A stretch of 64,000 bases of DNA from an uncultured Microbacterium sp. (GTDB taxonomy: Bacteria > Actinomycetota > Actinomycetes > Actinomycetales > Microbacteriaceae). Positions 37,658 to 45,873 of the stretch are shown here, in pieces (the first letter of the stretch is position 1; each line of letters starts with the position of its first letter). The translations under genes were made by a program, and so were the position numbers. Under the pieces are notes generated by a model. It was not told where the DNA came from. It saw nothing but the letters and a program-made list of their open reading frames with translations, and ran no database searches. The stretch spans positions 372,001 to 436,000 of the forward strand of contig NZ_FLQR01000001.1 in NCBI RefSeq assembly GCF_900078385.1, in the 5' to 3' direction.

Positions 37658-39414
37658 CCCTGCATCCCGCGCGGGTTCGCGGCGGCCCACACCGTGTCGC
37701 CGTCGATGCCGACGGCCGACAGGCGCCCGAGCGACCAGTCGCCCGCTGCCGTCACCTCGTGCCCGCGGGCGCGGAGGTCCGCGATGACGTCGGCGCCCAG
37801 GCGCGCCTCGGCGACGACGCCCGCCGGCGTCCACGTCCGCGGCCAGAACGAGTCGATGAGCGCCGTCGTGTGCAGGGTCGGGGCGTCGACGGCCTCCTGC
37901 GCGGAGTAGCCCCCCGCGAGCATCCGCAGCAGCATCGGCAGCTGCCACTGATCCTGCTGGTCGCCGCCCGGCGTCCCCATCGCGAAGACGGCGGCCCCGC
38001 CCCGGAGCACGAGCGTGGGACTGAGGGTCGTGCGGGGGCGGACGCCCGGGCGCAGGGCCGCGGGCGCCGCCTCGTCGAGCCAGCACATCTGCAGTCGCGT
38101 GCCGAGGCAGAAGCCCAGCTCCGGGATCGTCGGCGAGGACTGCAGCCAGCCGCCGGACGGGGTCACCGAGACGATGTTGCCCCAGCGGTCGACGACGTCG
38201 ATGTGGCACGTGTCGCCGCGCGTCCGGCCCGTGCGGCTCACGGTCGGCTCTCCGGTGCCGGCCACCGGCGCCGCCGTGTCGACCCGCAGCGGCGGGCGGA
38301 ACGGCGTTCGGTCGGCGAGCGATCCGGGTCGCCATGCGCGGGAGGCCGTGGCGCCGATCTCGGCACGGCGCTCCGCCGCGTACTCCGCGGTCAGGAGCGG
38401 TGCGACATCGGCCCCGTCGCCGAAGTACGCGTCCCGGTCGGCGAGCACGAGCTTGAGCGTCTCGATGATCGTGTGCGCGCCGAGCGGGGTCTGCGGGTCG
38501 AGGTGCGCGTCGTCGAAGGGCTCGAGGATGCGCAGCGCCTCCAACAGCGCCGGGCCCTGACTCCAGGCGCCGGCCTTCGCGACGGTGTGGCCGCGGAACG
38601 GCACGGTCATCGGCTCCTCGTAGCCGGCGTCGAACGCCGTGAAGTCCGCCGCCGTGATGACACCGGCGTGGTCGGTGCCCGTCGCGTGCCGGTGCGGGCG
38701 GGAGAGGAAGTCCGCGGACGCGCGCGCCACGAGGCCGGTCTTCCATTCGGTGCGCGCCGCGTCGATCCGCTCCGCGCGGGTGGGCGCGCCGGCGCCGGCC
38801 GCCACGAGGCCGTCCAGCACGGCGGCGTAGGCGGGGTTGCGCACGAGCGTGCCCGCGGCCGGCACGTCGCCGTCCGGCATCCACAGGGCCGCCGACGAGG
38901 GCCACGCGTCACGGAAGAGGTCCTCGACCCGGCCGATCGTGAGGGCGGCGGACGCGAGGAGCGGGTGCCCGCCCCGCGCGTAGCCGATCGCATAGTCGAG
39001 GACGTCGGCCAGCTCCCACGTGCCGTGGTCGCGGAGGAGCAGGAGCCACGCGTCCACGGCGCCCGGCACGGCGGCGGCCAGTCCCCCGGCACCCGGAACG
39101 AGGTCGAGGCCCTCCGCGCGGAGGTGCGCGATCGTCGCGCCGGCGGGCGCCGGCCCCTGCCCGGCGAGCACCGTCGCGGGTCCGCCGGCGGCCTGGAAGA
39201 GGCCGACGAGGTCGCCGCCCGGGCCGTTGAGGTGCGGCTCGACGATGTGCAGGACGAAGCCGCCCGCCACGACCGCGTCGAACGCGTTGCCGCCCCGCTC
39301 GAGCACCGCCTGCGCGACCGCCGTCGCCGTCGCGTGCGTCGAGGCCGCCATGCCGAACGTGCCGGTCAGCTGCGGGCGCGTCGTGAACGCCGGCGGCGGA
39401 GTGAAATCCGTCAC
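37639..39414 (-). CDS. Gamma-glutamyltransferase-like Ntn hydrolase
   Basis: A 591-residue member of the GGT family. The autoprocessing Thr nucleophile is T402 in TRGDTCHIDVVDRWGN, and the small-subunit motifs WLQSSPTIPELGFCLGTRLQMCW and VFAMGTPGGDQQDQWQLP follow. There is no signal peptide, so it is probably cytosolic, like the YwrD-type enzymes rather than the secreted glutathione-degrading type. It may act on gamma-glutamyl compounds or acyl derivatives. The GTG at 39414 overlaps the stop of the aminopeptidase gene by four bases, so the two peptide-bond enzymes are co-translated. Confidence 0.88.
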   Translation of the reverse strand: MTDFTPPPAFTTRPQLTGTFGMAASTHATATAVAQAVLERGGNAFDAVVAGGFVLHIVEPHLNGPGGDLVGLFQAAGGPATVLAGQGPAPAGATIAHLRAEGLDLVPGAGGLAAAVPGAVDAWLLLLRDHGTWELADVLDYAIGYARGGHPLLASAALTIGRVEDLFRDAWPSSAALWMPDGDVPAAGTLVRNPAYAAVLDGLVAAGAGAPTRAERIDAARTEWKTGLVARASADFLSRPHRHATGTDHAGVITAADFTAFDAGYEEPMTVPFRGHTVAKAGAWSQGPALLEALRILEPFDDAHLDPQTPLGAHTIIETLKLVLADRDAYFGDGADVAPLLTAEYAAERRAEIGATASRAWRPGSLADRTPFRPPLRVDTAAPVAGTGEPTVSRTGRTRGDTCHIDVVDRWGNIVSVTPSGGWLQSSPTIPELGFCLGTRLQMCWLDEAAPAALRPGVRPRTTLSPTLVLRGGAAVFAMGTPGGDQQDQWQLPMLLRMLAGGYSAQEAVDAPTLHTTALIDSFWPRTWTPAGVVAEARLGADVIADLRARGHEVTAAGDWSLGRLSAVGIDGDTVWAAANPRGMQGYAAGR

Positions 39415-40817
39415 TGCGCGCGACGCGCGATCCAGGCCTCGACCTCGTCCGCCGTCCGCGGGATGTCCGCCGAGAGGTTCACGGGGCCGTCCGCCGTCAT
39501 GAGGATGTCGTCTTCGATGCGGACGCCGATGCCGCGGTACTCCTCGGGGACCGTGAGGTCGTCGATCTGGAAGTACAGCCCCGGCTCGATCGTGAACACC
39601 ATCCCGGGCTCGAGGAGACCGTCGTAGTACATCTCCCGTCGCGCCTGCGCGCAGTCGTGCACGTCGAGGCCGAGGTGGTGGCTCGTGCCGTGGACCATGT
39701 ACCGGCGATGCTGCCCGCCGTTGTCGGCATCCAGCGCCTCGTCGGCCGTGACCGGCAGCAGGCCCCACTCCGCGGTCCGCTGCGCGATGACCGCCATGGC
39801 GGCCTCGTGCACGGCGCGGAACTTCACGCCCGGATGGGCGGCGGCCAGCGCGGCGTCGGCCGCTTCGCGGACCGTCTCGTAGATCTTCCGCTGGATGTCG
39901 GTGAACGTGCCGGAGACCGGCAGGGTCCGCGTGATGTCGGCGGTGTAGAGGCTGTCCATCTCGACGCCGGCGTCGATGAGGATGAGGTCACCGGGGACGA
40001 CGGCCCCGTCGTTGCGGGTCCAGTGCAGGTAGCAGGCGTGCGGCCCGGACGCGGCGATCGTGTCGTAGCCCTCGCCGTTGCCGTCGGTGCGGGCGCGCAG
40101 GTGGAAGACGCCCTCGACGGCCCGCTCCCCGCGCGGCGTGTCGATGATGCGCGGCAGGTCGGCGACGATGTCGTCGAACCCGCGGGCCGTCACCTCGACG
40201 GCGAGGCGCATCTGCGCGATCTCGTACTCGTCCTTCACGAGCCGCATCTCCGACACGAACCGCGTCAGGTCGGCGTCCTCGTCGAGGACCAGTTCGCCTT
40301 CGACGTGCGCGAAAGCGTCGATGTGCGCGGTCGCGACGCCCACTTCGGCGGCGACGCCGGCCAGCGCCGGACGCGGGCCGATCCAGAACTCGCCGATCGA
40401 CGCGTCACCGTAGAACTCCGCCGTCGTCCGGTCGGCGCGTTCCCGCAGGTAGAGCGTGACGTCGTGACCCGTCGCGGTCGGTTCGAACACCAGCACGGAA
40501 TCGGGCACGGTGTCGCCGGCCCAACCGGTCAGGTGCGAGAAGGCCGAGTGCGCGCGGAACGGGTAGTCGGTGTCGTTCGAGCGCTGCTTGTACGACCCCG
40601 CGGGGAACACGAGGCGGCGGCCCGGGAAAGCCGCGGACACGACCTCGCGCCGCGCCGCGGCGTAGGGCGCGGCCTCACGCTGCGGGGGATGGTGCCCCGG
40701 TCGCTCGGCCCACCCCGTGGAGATCGTGTCGAGGAAGCCCTGCGGGAAGGGCTGCTTGCGGTTGGTGGTCGCGGACGCCTCGGTCGCGGCGATCGTGTCG
40801 CTGTCGCTCGTGCTCAT
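39411..40817 (-). CDS. pepP: Aminopeptidase P family Xaa-Pro aminopeptidase
   Basis: A dinuclear metallopeptidase (468 aa) removing N-terminal residues before proline. The N-terminal creatinase-like domain contains FPAGSYKQRSNDTDYPFRAHSAFSHLTGW. The pita-bread catalytic domain has the five metal ligands in LILIDAGVEMDSLYTADITRTLPVSG (two Asp), MVHGTSHHLGLDVHD (His), VFTIEPGLYF (Glu) and GIGVRIEDDIL (Glu). Length and motifs match bacterial PepP. The ATG at 40817 is chosen for length. It is translated upstream of the GGT-like enzyme. Confidence 0.94.
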   Translation of the reverse strand: MSTSDSDTIAATEASATTNRKQPFPQGFLDTISTGWAERPGHHPPQREAAPYAAARREVVSAAFPGRRLVFPAGSYKQRSNDTDYPFRAHSAFSHLTGWAGDTVPDSVLVFEPTATGHDVTLYLRERADRTTAEFYGDASIGEFWIGPRPALAGVAAEVGVATAHIDAFAHVEGELVLDEDADLTRFVSEMRLVKDEYEIAQMRLAVEVTARGFDDIVADLPRIIDTPRGERAVEGVFHLRARTDGNGEGYDTIAASGPHACYLHWTRNDGAVVPGDLILIDAGVEMDSLYTADITRTLPVSGTFTDIQRKIYETVREAADAALAAAHPGVKFRAVHEAAMAVIAQRTAEWGLLPVTADEALDADNGGQHRRYMVHGTSHHLGLDVHDCAQARREMYYDGLLEPGMVFTIEPGLYFQIDDLTVPEEYRGIGVRIEDDILMTADGPVNLSADIPRTADEVEAWIARRAQ

Positions 40818-40855
40818 GAGACCAGTCTCGCACCGTCGCGGCGCGGCGTCGCCCC

Positions 40856-41869
40856 TCAGTCGGCCGGTTCGAGCTGGACCACGAGCGGACGGTGGTCGCC
40901 GGCGGCGCCGTCGAGGGAGCGCAGCACGACCGAGCCCGTGGCGCGCCACGCGTCGGTCGTCATGACGTGGTCGATGGGGGTGCCGAGGAGGGCGGGGTAC
41001 GCGCTCGACCACGTGCCGACGGCGCCGTTCCCGGTGGCGGCCGCGGCATCGTGGCACCGGCCGAGCGTGGCCCCGTCCAGGCCCAGTCGCCCCATGTTGT
41101 CCACCGTCGCGTTGAAGTCGCCGGCCATGATGACGCTGTCCGCGGCGCACTGGTCCGCGAGCCACCGGAGGTCGCCGCGCCAGTCGGCCATGTAGCTCCG
41201 CCGCGGCGCGACCGCGTGCACCGCCACGACGACCGGCCCCGTCCCGTCGACGGGCATCGCGACGACGCTCGGCACCGTCGAGGTGTTCGTGGTGCCGGCG
41301 GCGTTGGATTCGACGACGGCGTACTCGCCGAGGTCGGGGGAGATCAGCAGCGTCGTGGAGTTGGCGTCCCACCCCTGGTAGTCCTCGTCGATGGCCCACA
41401 TCGGCCGCCCCATCTCGCGCATCGCGATCGCGACCTGCTCGCCGGTCTCGATCGTCGTCTCCGGCAGCGCGACGATGTCGGTCTGCATCGCGACGGCGGT
41501 CCGGGCGATCAGCTCCGGATCGGTCGCCTCGCCGGCGGTGTTCCAGGTCATGACCCGCACGGCGGATGCCGTCTTGGTGGGGAGCGTGTCGGTGCCGAGC
41601 CCGCGCACCGCGAGGGTCCCCGCGTTGGCGGCGGCCGCGAGGAGGGCGATGACCGCGAGGGATGCCGCGAAGGCGCGGAGCGGGCGGATGAGGCACAGCA
41701 GGAGGGCCAGGAGGAGCAGCGTCAGGAAGGCGAGGACCACGACGCCGCGGAGAGAGACCGCCTGGGCGATCGGGAACGTGCGCTCGAGCCGGAAGAACTG
41801 CGGCCACGTCACGACGGCGCTCGCGATCGCCACCAGGATGGTGACGAGGATCCCCAGCAGACGCAGCAC
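40856..41869 (-). CDS. Endonuclease/exonuclease/phosphatase-family membrane protein
   Basis: A 337-residue protein with three N-terminal membrane helices (about 4-24, 40-60, 67-90), then an EEP-fold domain outside. Catalytic segments are VMTWNTAGEATD, LPETTIETGEQ, VAVHAVAP, VIMAGDFNAT and the end motif GTPIDHVMTT with GDHRPLVVQL. Such proteins hydrolyse phosphodiesters or phosphoesters, and in this topology the active site faces the outside, so nucleic acid scavenging or lipid-phosphate cleavage are both possible. The start is a GTG at 41869, divergent from the PHP gene. Confidence 0.85.
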   Translation of the reverse strand: MLRLLGILVTILVAIASAVVTWPQFFRLERTFPIAQAVSLRGVVVLAFLTLLLLALLLCLIRPLRAFAASLAVIALLAAAANAGTLAVRGLGTDTLPTKTASAVRVMTWNTAGEATDPELIARTAVAMQTDIVALPETTIETGEQVAIAMREMGRPMWAIDEDYQGWDANSTTLLISPDLGEYAVVESNAAGTTNTSTVPSVVAMPVDGTGPVVVAVHAVAPRRSYMADWRGDLRWLADQCAADSVIMAGDFNATVDNMGRLGLDGATLGRCHDAAAATGNGAVGTWSSAYPALLGTPIDHVMTTDAWRATGSVVLRSLDGAAGDHRPLVVQLEPAD

Positions 41870-41909
41870 GTCGGCGACTCTATGACAGCAGGCTGGGAGT
41901 TCTCGGCGC

Positions 41910-41915
41910 TACTCT
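41910..41915 (+). promoter_or_regulatory. -10 element of a leaderless promoter for the PHP gene
   Basis: TACTCT lies 12 bases before the ATG at 41922, the predicted transcription start. No ribosome binding site is visible. Confidence 0.5.
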
Positions 41916-41921
41916 CTGACC

Positions 41922-42788
41922 ATGGCGGCGCGTGCAGACGGACCCGGGGCAGTGGCCGATCTGCACCTGCATTCGGACCATTCCGACGGCACCGAACCGC
42001 CCGCCATGGTCATGGCCGCCGCGCACCGGCACGGCCTCCGCACCGTCGCCCTCACCGACCACGACACGACGTCGGGGTGGACGGAGGCCGCCGAGGCGGC
42101 ATCCTCCCTCGGCATGACGCTTCTGCCCGGCATGGAGCTCTCCGCGAAGTACGAGTGGCGGAGCGTGCACGTGCTCGGCTACCTCTTCGATCCGGACGAT
42201 GCGGGCCTGCGCGCCCTCACCGACCGCATCCGGTCATCGCGGGTCACGCGGGCACGGACGATGGCGGACCGGATCGGGCGCGACTACGACCTGCAGTGGG
42301 AGGACATCGTGGCGCAGACGGCGGTCGGTGCGACCGTCGGCCGTCCGCACATCGCGGACGCGCTCGTGCAGAAGGGGGTCGTGCGCGACCGGGGCGAGGC
42401 GTTCGCCGGCATCCTGAGCCCGCACAGCGACTACTACGTCGCCCTGTATGCCCCCGACCCCGTGACGGCGGTCGCGGCGATCGCGGACGCCGGCGGCGTG
42501 CCGATCATCGCGCACCCCGCGGGGCGCGCGGGGCTCCTCCCGGACCGGCTGGTGACGCGGATGCTGGAGGCCGACCTCGCGGGCTTCGAGCTGGGGCACC
42601 GCGAGAACGTGGAGCCCGCGCTCGGGACGCTGGAGCGCCTCGTGCGGCGCCGCGATCTCATCGCGACCGGCTCGAGCGACTACCACGGGCTCGGCAAGCC
42701 GAACGTGCCGGGGGAGAACACCACGAGCCCCGACATGGTCGCCCGCATCATCGCGCGGGCGACGGGCAGCGAGCCCGTCTACCCGTGA
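41922..42788 (+). CDS. PHP-domain phosphoesterase, RNase AM/YciV-like
   Basis: A metal-dependent phosphoesterase (288 aa). Metal-binding motifs of the PHP fold are in place: VADLHLHSDHSDGT, ALTDHDTTSGW, LLPGMELSAKYEWRSVHVLGYLFD, IIAHPAGR and TGSSDYHGLGKPN. The insert VGRPHIADALVQKGVVRDRGEAF is characteristic of the YciV group, which hydrolyses 3',5'-nucleoside bisphosphates and trims 5' ends of RNA. That activity is a family-based prediction. It has its own leaderless promoter and converges on the helicase gene. Confidence 0.88.
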   Translation: MAARADGPGAVADLHLHSDHSDGTEPPAMVMAAAHRHGLRTVALTDHDTTSGWTEAAEAASSLGMTLLPGMELSAKYEWRSVHVLGYLFDPDDAGLRALTDRIRSSRVTRARTMADRIGRDYDLQWEDIVAQTAVGATVGRPHIADALVQKGVVRDRGEAFAGILSPHSDYYVALYAPDPVTAVAAIADAGGVPIIAHPAGRAGLLPDRLVTRMLEADLAGFELGHRENVEPALGTLERLVRRRDLIATGSSDYHGLGKPNVPGENTTSPDMVARIIARATGSEPVYP

Positions 42789-42806
42789 TCTGCGCGGGCG
42801 CTCGGC

Positions 42807-44321
42807 TCAGGCGCCCGTGACGGGAGCGCCGGCGCCGGAGCCGCCGCGGCGGCGACGGCGACGGCGGGCCGGTGCCGGCTTGCCGTCGTGGTGCTCACGA
42901 CCGGCGCCGTCGTGCGTGCCGGCGCCGTCGGCGTCACGCGACTCGGCGCCGCCGTCGGAGTGACCGGCGGCCGATGTCCCGGCACCCTCCGCGCCGTCGG
43001 CGAAGGTCGCGCCGACGCGGTCCTCGCCGGTGCGGCGACGGCGACGACGGCGCGTGCCGCCCTCGGTCGTGTCGCCCTCGGCGACCTCCGCCGCGCGGGC
43101 GGGCTGCTGCGTGCGGACGGCCTGCGTCTTCGGGGCCGTCGCGACGCGGCCCTTCGTGCCGGCCGGGATGTCGAGGTCCTCGTAGAGGTGCGGGCTCGAC
43201 GAGTACGTCTCGACCGGCTCGGGCTGGCCGAACTCGAGGGCGCGATTGATGAGCGCCCACTTGTGCATGTCGTCCCAGTCGACGAACGTCACGGCGATGC
43301 CGGTCTTGCCGGCGCGGCCGGTGCGGCCCGCGCGGTGCAGGTACGCGTGGTCGTCGTCGGGGATGGTGTGGTTGATGACGTGGGTGACGTCGTCGACGTC
43401 GATGCCGCGCGCGGCGACGTCGGTCGCGATGAGGACGTCCTTCTTGCCGGCCTTGAACCCGGCCATCGAACGCTCGCGCGCCTCCTGGCTCATGTCGCCG
43501 TGCACGGCGCCGGCGTTGAAGCCGCGGTCGTTCAGCTCGTCGACGAGCTTCTGCGCGGCGCGCTTGGTGCGCGTGAAGACGACGGTCTTGCCGCGGCCTT
43601 CGGCCTGCAGGATGCGGGCGATGACCTCGTCCTTGTCCATCGAGTGCGCGCGGTAGACGAGGTGCTTGATGTTCGCCTGCGTGAGCCCCTCATCGGGGTC
43701 GGTCGCGCGGATGTGGATCGGGTTGGACATGAACCGGCGCGCGAGCGCGACGATGGGTCCGGGCATCGTCGCCGAGAACAGCTGCGTGTGCCGGACGGGC
43801 GGAAGCTTGGAGAAGATCTTCTCGATGTCGGGGAGGAAGCCGAGGTCGAGCATCTTGTCGGCCTCGTCCAGGACCACCTGGGTCGCGTGGGAGAGGTCGA
43901 GGAGGCGCTGGTTGGCCAGGTCGATGAGGCGACCCGGCGTGCCGACGACGATCTGCGCGCCGGCCTTCAGCTGGTCGATCTGCCCCTCGTACGCCTTGCC
44001 GCCGTAGATGGCGACGACGCTCGTGGAGCGGTTCGAGGTGAGCATGTCCATGTCCTCGTAGACCTGGACGGCGAGCTCGCGCGTGGGGACGACGATGAGC
44101 GCCTTGACGCCGTGCTCGGGGTTCGGGCCCAGGCGCTGGACGACCGGGATGCCGAACCCGAAGGTCTTGCCGGTGCCGGTCTTGGCCTGCCCGATGATGT
44201 CCTGGCCGGGAAGGCCCAGCGGGATCGTCTGCTCCTGGATGGGGAACGAGTCGACGATGCCCTTGGCGGCGAGCGCGTCGACGATGTCCTGATCGACTCC
44301 GAGATCGGTGAAAGTCGTCAC
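42807..44321 (-). CDS. rhlE: DEAD-box ATP-dependent RNA helicase (RhlE-like)
   Basis: A 504-residue helicase. The Q motif is SFPIQEQTIPLGLPGQDIIGQ, motif I AKTGTGKT, Ia PTRELAVQ, II VLDEADKML, III FSATMPG, then GKTVVFTRTK, IATDVAARGIDVDDVTHVIN and VI HRAGRTGRAG. The C-terminal tail of about 110 residues is low-complexity with two runs of seven arginines, likely to bind RNA. I chose GTG 44321 since homologs begin TTFTDLGVDQDIVDALA. A GTG at 44369 would add 16 residues. It sits next to the ferritin-like gene, as in mycobacteria, and may be involved in ribosome or mRNA remodelling in the cold. Confidence 0.93.
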   Translation of the reverse strand: MTTFTDLGVDQDIVDALAAKGIVDSFPIQEQTIPLGLPGQDIIGQAKTGTGKTFGFGIPVVQRLGPNPEHGVKALIVVPTRELAVQVYEDMDMLTSNRSTSVVAIYGGKAYEGQIDQLKAGAQIVVGTPGRLIDLANQRLLDLSHATQVVLDEADKMLDLGFLPDIEKIFSKLPPVRHTQLFSATMPGPIVALARRFMSNPIHIRATDPDEGLTQANIKHLVYRAHSMDKDEVIARILQAEGRGKTVVFTRTKRAAQKLVDELNDRGFNAGAVHGDMSQEARERSMAGFKAGKKDVLIATDVAARGIDVDDVTHVINHTIPDDDHAYLHRAGRTGRAGKTGIAVTFVDWDDMHKWALINRALEFGQPEPVETYSSSPHLYEDLDIPAGTKGRVATAPKTQAVRTQQPARAAEVAEGDTTEGGTRRRRRRRTGEDRVGATFADGAEGAGTSAAGHSDGGAESRDADGAGTHDGAGREHHDGKPAPARRRRRRRGGSGAGAPVTGA

Positions 44322-44472
44322 GATGAAAGCCTGTCTGGCGGTGAGAGCCGCCGGGGTGAGAGGGTCCACGCCCTTTACTCAGCCACAGGCGCGGTGATCC
44401 CGATCCGTCGCCGGGACCTGACCAGACTACCCGAGCGCACCCCGGCATCCCGGCTGCCGGTTCCCTCGGCTC

Positions 44473-44478
44473 TAGGCT
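44473..44478 (+). promoter_or_regulatory. -10 element of a leaderless promoter
   Basis: TAGGCT lies 12 bases before the GTG at 44485, which coincides with the predicted +1. The remaining interval up to the helicase start (44322-44472) shows no other clear element. Confidence 0.5.
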
Positions 44479-44484
44479 GGGGGC

Positions 44485-45201
44485 GTGGTCACCTGGTTCT
44501 GGCAGCGCAGCTCGCCCGCCGCACGCACGTTGAAGGTGCGCTCCCGGGGGGACTACGGGGATGTCCGCCGCGTCGACTTCGAAGAGCTCGCGCCGGACAT
44601 CGACACCTTCCTCGGGCAGGCCGCGTACCTGCAGCTCGGCTACTTCGAGACCCTCAGCGAGCTGATCGCCCCGACGCCGGAGCTCTCCCAGAAGGAGTCG
44701 CTGTCCCTTGCGGCCGGCGCCGCCCTCATCAAGCACCGGGAGCTCGTCCGCCTCATCCGCGACCGCGGCGACGACCCGCTCGGCCTCATGCTGCCGTTCC
44801 GGGAGCCGCTGGACGCCTTCCGCCGCGCGACGCACGGCGCGCGCCAGCTGGAGACGATGCTGTCGGTCCACATCACCGCCGGCATGCTCGACGACTTCTA
44901 CCTCGCCCTCTCGGCGAGCTACGGCTCGACGGGAAGCCGGGTCGCCGGCATCCTCCGCGGGGACGATGACCGGCAGACGATCGTGGAGATCGTCACGGCC
45001 GCACTCGCGGCGGATGCCGAGTGGAAGTCGCTCCTGAGCATGTGGGGTCGACGGCTCGTCGGCGACACGCTGCTCATCGCCCGTGCGGCACTGCGCCCGG
45101 TGTCGCTGGACGCCGCGGAGGAGAAGAAGGTCGAGCCGGTGTTCACCGACCTGCTGGCCGCCCATTCCCGCCGCATGGCGCAGATGGGCCTCGACGCCTG
45201 A
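44485..45201 (+). CDS. Ferritin-like fold protein
   Basis: A helical 238-residue protein of the actinobacterial ferritin-like family related in fold to tRNA hydroxylase MiaE. It begins after a basic stretch with YLQLGYFETLSELIAPTPELSQKESLSLAAGAALIKHRELVRLIRDRG. Candidate di-iron ligands are the glutamates and histidine in YFETL, AALIKHREL and RQLETML with VHITAG, but a complete ExxH pair set is not obvious. The enzymatic role is unknown. It has a leaderless promoter and is divergent from the helicase gene, an order conserved in mycobacteria (Rv3210c-Rv3211). Confidence 0.8.
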   Translation: MVTWFWQRSSPAARTLKVRSRGDYGDVRRVDFEELAPDIDTFLGQAAYLQLGYFETLSELIAPTPELSQKESLSLAAGAALIKHRELVRLIRDRGDDPLGLMLPFREPLDAFRRATHGARQLETMLSVHITAGMLDDFYLALSASYGSTGSRVAGILRGDDDRQTIVEIVTAALAADAEWKSLLSMWGRRLVGDTLLIARAALRPVSLDAAEEKKVEPVFTDLLAAHSRRMAQMGLDA

Positions 45202-45223
45202 CGCGCGGGGCCGCCCCGGGCGC

Positions 45224-45511
45224 TCAGGTCAGGCGGAGGCGGGTGCGCTCGCGCGCGTCGTGCGCGGTGCGCCGCGTCGCCAGGACGCCCAGCACGAGGG
45301 GCACGACGACGACCGGCACCGCGAGGGCGCCCAGCCAGATCCACGGGGTGTCCGCCAGACCCGCCCACGTGAGGACGGAGTAAACCGCCCCGGCGACCAG
45401 CGCGCCGAGGGCGGGGGCGACCGCGACCCCGCGGGAGGCGCGGCCGCGCATCGTGAAGTGCAGCACCGCCCCGTACACGGCCCCGAAGATGAAGGCCAGC
45501 AGGATCAGCAC
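45224..45511 (-). CDS. Small three-helix membrane protein
   Basis: A 95-residue protein with hydrophobic segments at about 2-20, 30-50 and 57-77 and a basic C-terminal tail (ATRRTAHDARERTRLRLT). No family is recognised with certainty. Its GTG start is one base after the DUF3107 stop, so the two are co-transcribed and probably coupled. Function unknown. Confidence 0.7.
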   Translation of the reverse strand: MLILLAFIFGAVYGAVLHFTMRGRASRGVAVAPALGALVAGAVYSVLTWAGLADTPWIWLGALAVPVVVVPLVLGVLATRRTAHDARERTRLRLT

Positions 45512-45512
45512 G

Positions 45513-45737
45513 TCAGGCCACGAAGCCGATGCGGCGGGACTCCTCGGTCCCGATCTCGATGAAGGCGATGCCGGCCGTCGGGACGACGTAGCTGTTGCCC
45601 TTGGTGTCGGCGAAGGTCACGATGGCCGCGCCCTCGGCGAACGCGTCGGCGACGGTCTTCTTCAGGATGTCGGCCGACTGGTCGGACTCGAAGTTGAGCT
45701 CTCGTGCGGTGTTCGTGATGCCGATGCGGATGTCCAC
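45513..45737 (-). CDS. DUF3107 small protein
   Basis: A 74-residue soluble protein, DIRIGITNTARELNFESDQS then ADILKKTVADAFAEGAAIVTFADTKGNSYVVPTAGIAFIEIG. This is the actinobacterial DUF3107 family, ATP-binding-protein-like in annotation but without a known role. In mycobacteria it is the small antigen TB9.4 gene (Rv3208A). The GTG at 45737 follows an AAGGCAG ribosome site. It is divergent from adnA. Confidence 0.88.
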   Translation of the reverse strand: MDIRIGITNTARELNFESDQSADILKKTVADAFAEGAAIVTFADTKGNSYVVPTAGIAFIEIGTEESRRIGFVA

Positions 45738-45860
45738 GGATGACTGCCTTTCCGGCCCGCAGGGCGGGCGCATCTCGATGCTACGACACGGCGAACGGGG
45801 GTCGACGCGCGGCGGGGCGCTGCCTGAACGCTGTCGGCGAACGGTGTCCGCGACGGCCGC

Positions 45861-45866
45861 TAGCGT
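45861..45866 (+). promoter_or_regulatory. -10 element of a leaderless adnA promoter
   Basis: TAGCGT lies 13 bases before the ATG at 45874, close to the expected transcription start. The match to consensus is weaker than for other genes in the window. Confidence 0.4.
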
Positions 45867-45873
45867 GAAGGGC

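Noticed and set aside
42807..43110. Repeat or CRISPR-like array in the 3' part of the helicase gene
   Set aside because: The repetitive look comes from arginine runs and Gly/Ala/Asp-rich low complexity in the coding frame. There are no regular spacers.
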